DNA of 10,449 nt. It comes from an uncultured Candidatus Saccharibacteria bacterium (lineage in GTDB: Bacteria; Patescibacteriota; Saccharimonadia; Saccharimonadales; Saccharimonadaceae). Within the stretch, counting starts at the first letter, position 1. The number at the start of each line of letters is the position of its first letter. Location: positions 1-10,449 of the forward strand of contig CAMZGF010000025.1 in the NCBI GenBank assembly GCA_947306315.1, written 5' to 3'. Positions 5,967 to 10,449 of this stretch are shown in pieces. The position numbers and the translations under genes are program-made. The notes under the pieces are model-generated. The model saw nothing but the letters and a program-made list of their open reading frames with translations. It made no database searches and was not told where the DNA came from.

Positions 5967-7016
5967 CTATTTAATGGCTGAACGTGGCATAATATCGAGT
6001 TTATATGGGTCAGTTGGTTCTACACCAGATTGAATTTCAAAATATGCAGCGGCAGCAACCATGGCGCCGTTGTCACCTGAGAATTTGCGTTCAGGGAAGA
6101 AAACGTTATCGAAACGCTTTGTAGCTTCTTCTCGGAGAAGTTCGTTTGCTGAAACACCACCAGCAACGACAAAGGATTTAGTGCCTGGATTTTCTTCATA
6201 GGCCTTGTTGAGCTTTTCTAGGAGATAGTCGACGGCAGTTTTTTCAAAAGATGCGGCAAAATCGGCAATCTGGGACTCGTTCAGGTGATTTTTTAGGTCA
6301 TGTGAAGGGTGACTGATTGGGAGACCGAGTTCGGTTTGAACGGTTCTTAAGACGGCAGTCTTGAGGCCAGAGAATGAAAAATCAAGGTCAGGGACGTTTG
6401 GTTTAGGGAAGTGGTATTTGTTTCTGTCTCCATTTCGTCCAGCTTTAGTGATTGCTGGGCCACCAGGGTAGGGTAGGCCAAGGATTTTTGCAACTTTGTC
6501 AAAGCATTCGCCGACAGCATCATCGCGAGTTGTGCCAATAATTTCGAAATGATTATGCGCATCCATTTTTAGGATCTGGGTATGGCCGCCGGATACGACA
6601 AGGGATAGAAGAGGAAACTCAATAATAGAGGTTTCTTTTGGCATGTTCTCGTTTAACCAATTGGCGTAAATATGAGATTTTAAATGGTGGACCGCGTAGA
6701 GCGGTTTTTTATAGATAATGGCAAGGGTGCGAGCAGTGAGTGTACCGATAAGGAGGGAACCCAGCAGACCTGGAGTGTGAGTGACGGCAATTGCGTCGAT
6801 ATCGTCCCATGTTCTATTAGCGTCTTCGAGAGCCTTTTTCACAACTGGCATCATGACTTCGAGGTGGTTTCTAGCTGCGACTTCTGGAATTACGCCACCA
6901 TATTCAGCAAAGATATTAATTTGGGATACGACGACATTAGAAAGAACCTTGCTTCCGTCTTCAACTACGGCAGCAGCGGTCTCGTCACAAGATGTTTCAA
7001 TTCCCAAAATTAGCAT
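5967..7016 (-). CDS. tsaD: tRNA N6-adenosine threonylcarbamoyltransferase TsaD
   Basis: Transfers the threonylcarbamoyl group from TC-AMP to A37 of ANN-decoding tRNAs (t6A), in the cytoplasm with TsaB and TsaE. At 349 residues it is full length for the family. It begins MLILGIETSCDET (ASKHA nucleotide-binding start), has GGVIPEVAARNHLE (40-53), the metal-binding HxxxH at His111/His115 (HHLKSH), VSGGHTQ (141-147), the GECFDKVAKILGLPYPGGP stretch (169-187), DFSFSGLKTA (212-221), VVAGGVSAN (283-291) and SGDNGAM (313-319) carrying the last metal ligand. All catalytic and metal positions appear intact. The start follows an extended -10 by six bases. Neither tsaB nor tsaE is in the window. Stop TAG. 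Confidence 0.98.
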   Translation of the reverse strand: MLILGIETSCDETAAAVVEDGSKVLSNVVVSQINIFAEYGGVIPEVAARNHLEVMMPVVKKALEDANRTWDDIDAIAVTHTPGLLGSLLIGTLTARTLAIIYKKPLYAVHHLKSHIYANWLNENMPKETSIIEFPLLSLVVSGGHTQILKMDAHNHFEIIGTTRDDAVGECFDKVAKILGLPYPGGPAITKAGRNGDRNKYHFPKPNVPDLDFSFSGLKTAVLRTVQTELGLPISHPSHDLKNHLNESQIADFAASFEKTAVDYLLEKLNKAYEENPGTKSFVVAGGVSANELLREEATKRFDNVFFPERKFSGDNGAMVAAAAYFEIQSGVEPTDPYKLDIMPRSAIK

Positions 7017-7022
7017 GAAAAT

Positions 7023-7031
7023 ATTATATCA
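7023..7031 (-). promoter_or_regulatory. Extended -10 promoter of tsaD, leaderless type
   Basis: Minus-strand TG-A-TATAAT (-10 at 7023-7028) lies six bases before the tsaD ATG, which places the expected RNA start on the A of ATG. Upstream is TTTACCCTGTTA (about 7032-7043), containing the CCCTGTTA core also found in the direct repeats near 2.3 and 3.1 kb. The 42-base gap after the permease leaves no room for a usual leader with a ribosome site. Confidence 0.75.
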
Positions 7032-7058
7032 TAACAGGGTAAAAAAGCGAGCATAAGC

Positions 7059-8306
7059 TTAATTGGCTTTTAAAGAATCAATTGGGTTTCTGCGTGATGC
7101 TTTGACGGCTGGATAGAGGCCAAAGACTGTGCCGACGATTACTGAGATACCGATTGCTGCGAAACAAATGCCGAGGTCAATGTATGGTGCAAATGGCGTA
7201 ATGATTGAGACAAGAAAAGCGAAAACGTATCCAAGGGCAAGTCCAGCGATTCCGCCAATGAAGCAAAGAATCAAAGATTCAAAGAGGAATTGGAGGAAGA
7301 TATTCATGTTTGAAGCACCGACTGCTTTTCTAATGCCGATCTCGTGGGTGCGTTCTGCAACTGAAACGAGCATGATGTTCATGACACCAATGCCACCAAC
7401 GATGAGTGAAATACCTGCAACTAGTGTGAGCATGCCAGAAATAATATCAAATAAACTACCTGCTGGGTGAGTAATTTCGTCACCGTAAGCGACTTTGTAG
7501 TTTTTCTCGCCACGTTTGGTTTCGGCGAGGATAGAATTGATTTTTTCAGCAGTTGCTGGAGTACGGTCTTCATTTGCGACTTTGACGTCAATTTGTTGGA
7601 TTTGAAGATTTTCTTCGATGTTCTTTAGGTGGTTGATATTTACGAGAACAGTGTTATCAAAATCAACATTATTGTAGTTTATCGGATTGTTAGCTTCGGA
7701 GAGAATACCAACGATGATGAATTTTTCGCCTAGAAGAGTGAATGTTTTTCCAACTGGTTCCATTGTTCCGAAGAGTTTTAGACTAAGATCGCGGCCAACT
7801 ACAGCACTCTTTAAGGTGCCATTTTTTAGGAATGTACCAGTGCGGAGATTAAGACCGGCGATATCTTTTAACTCTTCAGTTGTGCCGACCACATTGCCAG
7901 ATTCAACGGTGCGCTCGCCAACAAGCGTATTTATGCTTGCTGCGATTGGTGCAACTGCTACAACTGGAAATTCTACATCAACCTTTTTGTCTTCGTTCAA
8001 AGCGTTGATTGCTTCGACGTCGCTAAGTGTGAGATTTGATTTGTTGAAATGATTTGTTGATGTGAGCTCAGTGAGAACGTTGCTGATTCTGTCTTTGTTG
8101 TCGTTTGGGCGAATAATGATGAGGTTTCCGCCGGCTGCTTCAACTTGGGTGCGAATAAGATTATTAATACTGCCCATGAGGCTGAGAATTAGGATGATGC
8201 TTGCGACGCCAATTGCGATTCCAAGACAAGTCAAAAGAGTGCGACCACGACGTTCTTTGAGCGAGGTTTTTGCAAGATCTAAATGCGTTCTAAGAAGTAG
8301 TGACAT
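7059..8306 (-). CDS. ABC transporter permease, MacB/FtsX type
   Basis: Membrane subunit of a type VII (MacB-like, mechanotransmission) ABC system, partner of the adjacent ATPase. In 415 residues it has the family layout: a cytoplasmic amphipathic start, TM1 (about 24-45, LTCLGIAIGVASIILILSLM), a large extracytoplasmic MacB periplasmic-core-type domain (about 46-285), then TM2 (about 288-314), TM3 (about 336-366) and TM4 (about 378-399). The conserved coupling segment ERTHEIGIRKAVGAS lies at 318-332, and the C-terminus PAVKASRRNPIDSLKAN is typical. The ATG overlaps the ATPase stop (TAATG), so translation is coupled. Such systems export peptides, lipids or lipoproteins, or relay force to envelope enzymes. 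The substrate is not evident, and no membrane-fusion partner is visible in the window. Confidence 0.93.
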   Translation of the reverse strand: MSLLLRTHLDLAKTSLKERRGRTLLTCLGIAIGVASIILILSLMGSINNLIRTQVEAAGGNLIIIRPNDNKDRISNVLTELTSTNHFNKSNLTLSDVEAINALNEDKKVDVEFPVVAVAPIAASINTLVGERTVESGNVVGTTEELKDIAGLNLRTGTFLKNGTLKSAVVGRDLSLKLFGTMEPVGKTFTLLGEKFIIVGILSEANNPINYNNVDFDNTVLVNINHLKNIEENLQIQQIDVKVANEDRTPATAEKINSILAETKRGEKNYKVAYGDEITHPAGSLFDIISGMLTLVAGISLIVGGIGVMNIMLVSVAERTHEIGIRKAVGASNMNIFLQFLFESLILCFIGGIAGLALGYVFAFLVSIITPFAPYIDLGICFAAIGISVIVGTVFGLYPAVKASRRNPIDSLKAN

Positions 8307-9481
8307 TATTTATTATTCTTTCCGACTAAATCTTCAATAGATGGGCGTTCTTTAAGACGGAACCCTGGATCGCCTGATGGGTGAAGTCCATTTTGGACGG
8401 TCTTGCGCTTTACTGTTGGCTTTGCAGTAGGCTTTGTTGCTGGTTTTGTAGCGACAGGTTTTGCTGGACTTTTTGTGGATTTTATATCATGGGATGAATA
8501 TTTTTTGTCATTTTCAGCGTTTTTTTCGACTTTTTCGTCAGAAATATTCGAATTTTGAATATTTTTTACTTCTTTTTTCTTTGGAGCTGTTGAAATGATT
8601 CCTAAATCTTCTGGGTCTGATAGGCGATTTGAAATAAGGTTTTTTCTAGCTTCGAACTTTTCAGTATCTGCTTCGATTGTTTCGCTTTTTGCAAAGAATG
8701 GCTCATCTTCGTCGTCTTCATCATCGCGGTCGATGCGATCTTCGATTGGGACTGGGAGGTCTTCATCGGAGACAGTTTTAATATCTTCATCAATGCCACC
8801 ATCAAGCATGTGAATGACGCGAGTTGCGTAGGTTGTGAGATTTGGGTTATGGGTGACCATAATAATGGTGTTGCCTTCGCTGTGAATGCGGCGAAGTTCT
8901 TCCATGACGATGTGCGAACTGCGGGAGTCGAGATTTCCGGTCGGCTCGTCAGCGAGAATAATTTCAGGTTTTGAAACGAGTGAACGAGCAATTGCAACAC
9001 GTTGTTTTTGACCGCCAGAGAGTTGGTTAGGGAAGAAATATTCACGTTCGCTGAGATGAAAACGCTGGAGTGTGTCTGATGCTTGGATTAAACGGTGTGT
9101 TTTGCTTGCTCCTGAATAAACAAGTGGCAGAGCGACATTTTCAATAACAGTAAGATTTGGGATGAGATTGAAATCTTGAAAAATGAAGCCGATATTTTTT
9201 GCGCGGAGACGAGCTTTTCCGCGGGCAGTAAAGCGGTTCACTTTTTTACCGTTTAAATAATATGTGCCAGAAGTAGGTTTGTCGAGAAGTCCAAGGACGT
9301 TTAGAAGAGTGGTTTTACCGCAGCCAGATGGCCCCATAATCATGATAAATTCGCCACGTTTAACGGTCATGGAGAAATTTTTTAATGCAAAAGATTCTGC
9401 GTCGCCATAGCCGTAACTGCGGCAGACGTCAACTAACTCAATGAGCTCGAACTCCGAGCTTTTATTATCCTCGCCTTTCAT
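8306..9481 (-). CDS. ABC transporter ATPase (MacB/LolD type) with long disordered C-terminal tail
   Basis: Energises the adjacent permease from the cytoplasmic side. The ATPase domain fills about residues 10-235: Walker A GPSGCGKT (50-57), Q-loop Gln102, signature LSGGQ (154-158), Walker B IILADE (174-179), D-loop NLDS (183-186) and switch His211. All are intact. LolD/MacB-type ATPases usually end near residue 230. Here about 155 further residues follow: an acidic block (DRDDEDDEDE), a mixed charged stretch, a repeat region built on AKP/TKP units (about 345-370) and a basic end (RLKERPSIEDLVGKNNK). The tail reads as one open frame, so it looks like a genuine extension. It could be a regulatory or tethering arm. 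The start ATG is eight bases after a -10. Confidence 0.93.
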   Translation of the reverse strand: MKGEDNKSSEFELIELVDVCRSYGYGDAESFALKNFSMTVKRGEFIMIMGPSGCGKTTLLNVLGLLDKPTSGTYYLNGKKVNRFTARGKARLRAKNIGFIFQDFNLIPNLTVIENVALPLVYSGASKTHRLIQASDTLQRFHLSEREYFFPNQLSGGQKQRVAIARSLVSKPEIILADEPTGNLDSRSSHIVMEELRRIHSEGNTIIMVTHNPNLTTYATRVIHMLDGGIDEDIKTVSDEDLPVPIEDRIDRDDEDDEDEPFFAKSETIEADTEKFEARKNLISNRLSDPEDLGIISTAPKKKEVKNIQNSNISDEKVEKNAENDKKYSSHDIKSTKSPAKPVATKPATKPTAKPTVKRKTVQNGLHPSGDPGFRLKERPSIEDLVGKNNK

Positions 9482-9489
9482 TAAGACTA

Positions 9490-9519
9490 ATTATAAAGCA
9501 CTAATAGAGGAAAAATCAA
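9490..9519 (-). promoter_or_regulatory. Promoter of the ABC exporter operon
   Basis: Minus strand TTGATT (9514-9519), an 18-base spacer, TATAAT (9490-9495), then eight bases to the ATG. This is the only minus-strand promoter in the window with a plausible -35. The leader would be one or two bases at most. Confidence 0.65.
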
Positions 9520-9522
9520 GAT

Positions 9523-9560
9523 TTGAAATCGGGTTTTTTGTGTGGTAAAATGGTTATAAT
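9523..9560 (+). promoter_or_regulatory. Promoter region of the LCP-family gene
   Basis: TTGAAA (9523-9528), a 17-base spacer and TAAAAT (9546-9551) with an extended TG-G just before it. A second perfect TATAAT stands at 9555-9560. The -35 lies three bases from the -35 of the divergent exporter promoter. Confidence 0.6.
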
Positions 9561-9567
9561 TAAAATT

Positions 9568-9571
9568 GGAG
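9568..9571 (+). promoter_or_regulatory. Shine-Dalgarno of the LCP-family gene
   Basis: GGAG ten bases before the ATG at 9582. The spacing is slightly long. This gene has a real leader of about 20 bases, unlike the leaderless-type genes in the window. Confidence 0.5.
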
Positions 9572-9581
9572 TTTTATTTTA

Positions 9582-10449
9582 ATGGCTAACACAAAATCAA
9601 AAAGTTCCCCAAAAGGTTCGGTTGGGCGTCCTACATCGGCAAGAAGGTCGACTAAGGTCGTTGACCCGATGATGGTCTCTCCTGTAAAGGCAAGGAGAAA
9701 CGATAGGAAGCTGGCTGATGTCGCGATTGATAATGGTGTAGAATTCGACACTGACGATTCATTTGTTAACGGCGAATCACTATATAATATTGATGATTTA
9801 TATGATGATGACGGAAACCTTTTGCTTGATGAAGCGGATGAAGTTCTTCGTGAAGAAGAATCAATTGGACGTCGCGTGACTAAAAAATCTGCCGTAAATA
9901 CTACATTAAACTCCAGAAACGAAAAGAAAAATACCGTAAAGAATGACGATGATCTTGATTTATCAGAAGAAGAACTTGAAGATGAATTATTGAAGCGTAA
10001 AAGTGGTAAGGCATCAAAACTTTCACGTAAAGCTGAGAAGCGTCGCAAAAAAGCAGAAAAGAAAGCACGTCGACGCACTCCACTTTGGGCAAAGATTGTG
10101 ATTTTTATTCTTGTCTTGATTATTGCTTTGATTGGTTTTGGCGCATATTACTTTATTAATATATATTCTGCAGCGTCGGGTGTACTTGAAGGAAATCCGA
10201 TGGATGCGTTCCTTAATAAGAGACCACTTGAAAAGGATGAGTATGGTAGAACAAATATTCTTGTCTTTGGTACAGCAGAGGATGATGAAGGTCATGGCGG
10301 CGCAATGCTTACTGACTCAATTCTCATTCTTTCGGTTGATCAGGATAGAAAGATTGCTTCAACTTTCTCAGTTCCTCGTGATATCTGGGTAAATTATTCA
10401 GTTGCTGGCGAAAATTCACTTTGGTGTTCGGTTGGATATAAGGGAAAGA
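9582..10449 (+). CDS. LytR-CpsA-Psr (LCP) family protein, 3'-truncated
   Basis: LCP enzymes are membrane-anchored phosphotransferases that attach lipid-linked glycopolymers (teichoic acid, capsule, arabinogalactan) to peptidoglycan outside the cell. The frame runs from ATG 9582 out of the window, giving 289 codons here. Residues 1-168 are an unusually long cytoplasmic tail: low complexity at first, then acidic blocks (FDTDDSF, DDLYDDD, NDDDLDLSEEELEDE) and finally a very basic stretch (SRKAEKRRKKAEKKARRR) beside the membrane. One transmembrane helix follows (about 169-193), then a short linker. The LCP domain starts at about residue 223 (RTNILVFGTAEDDEGHGG, then MLTDSILILSVDQDRK and SVPRDIWV), with the Asp and Arg of TDS and PRD in place. 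Most of the catalytic domain is outside the window. The topology follows the positive-inside rule. Confidence 0.92.
   Translation, partial: MANTKSKSSPKGSVGRPTSARRSTKVVDPMMVSPVKARRNDRKLADVAIDNGVEFDTDDSFVNGESLYNIDDLYDDDGNLLLDEADEVLREEESIGRRVTKKSAVNTTLNSRNEKKNTVKNDDDLDLSEEELEDELLKRKSGKASKLSRKAEKRRKKAEKKARRRTPLWAKIVIFILVLIIALIGFGAYYFINIYSAASGVLEGNPMDAFLNKRPLEKDEYGRTNILVFGTAEDDEGHGGAMLTDSILILSVDQDRKIASTFSVPRDIWVNYSVAGENSLWCSVGYKGK

Noticed and set aside
8602..9045. Long alternative-frame ORFs inside the ABC operon and LCP gene (also 9560-10078 minus)
   Set aside because: Low-complexity shadows of the real frames; the main frames carry complete family motifs.

Overview
The window is a compact, moderately AT-rich bacterial chromosome segment with short intergenic gaps, stop-to-start overlaps and several start codons sitting directly behind a -10 box. 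The gene set (valyl-tRNA synthetase, TsaD, a FemAB-type peptidoglycan aminoacyltransferase, a MacB/FtsX-type ABC exporter, an LCP-family protein, a MATCAP/DUF1704 peptidase) and the style of the sequences suggest a monoderm-like member of the Candidate Phyla Radiation, most likely Candidatus Saccharibacteria (TM7). This is inference: no rRNA is present. The standard code fits, since all genes read through without in-frame UGA, which argues against the UGA=Gly groups SR1 and Gracilibacteria.

Layout. 1-2176 (+): 5'-truncated valS. 2177-2320: a gene-free stretch with a strong hairpin and a perfect inverted repeat that overlaps a promoter-like sequence. 2321-2964 (-): a two-gene unit, an unrecognised small coiled-coil-like protein followed by a DUF1653 protein, flanked by a 14-bp direct repeat. 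2965-3413: about 450 bp without genes but rich in hairpins, ending in an extreme-GC hairpin and a leaderless-type promoter. 3414-4983 (+): a 75-codon N-terminal piece of an IS1634-like transposase overlapping a DUF1704 zinc peptidase gene. 4980-7016 (-): femAB-like gene and tsaD, each with its own extended -10 promoter. 7059-9481 (-): ABC exporter permease and ATPase in one operon. 9582-end (+): an LCP-family gene, divergent from the exporter and cut by the window end.

Functionally, valS and tsaD serve tRNA charging and tRNA t6A modification. The FemAB-like enzyme, the LCP protein and the ABC exporter all act at the cell envelope (peptidoglycan cross-bridges, attachment of glycopolymers, export or envelope control). 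The most unusual parts are the transposase remnant whose promoter now sits in front of the DUF1704 peptidase, the repeated leaderless promoter design, and the structured gene-free DNA around 2.2 kb and 3.0-3.4 kb.
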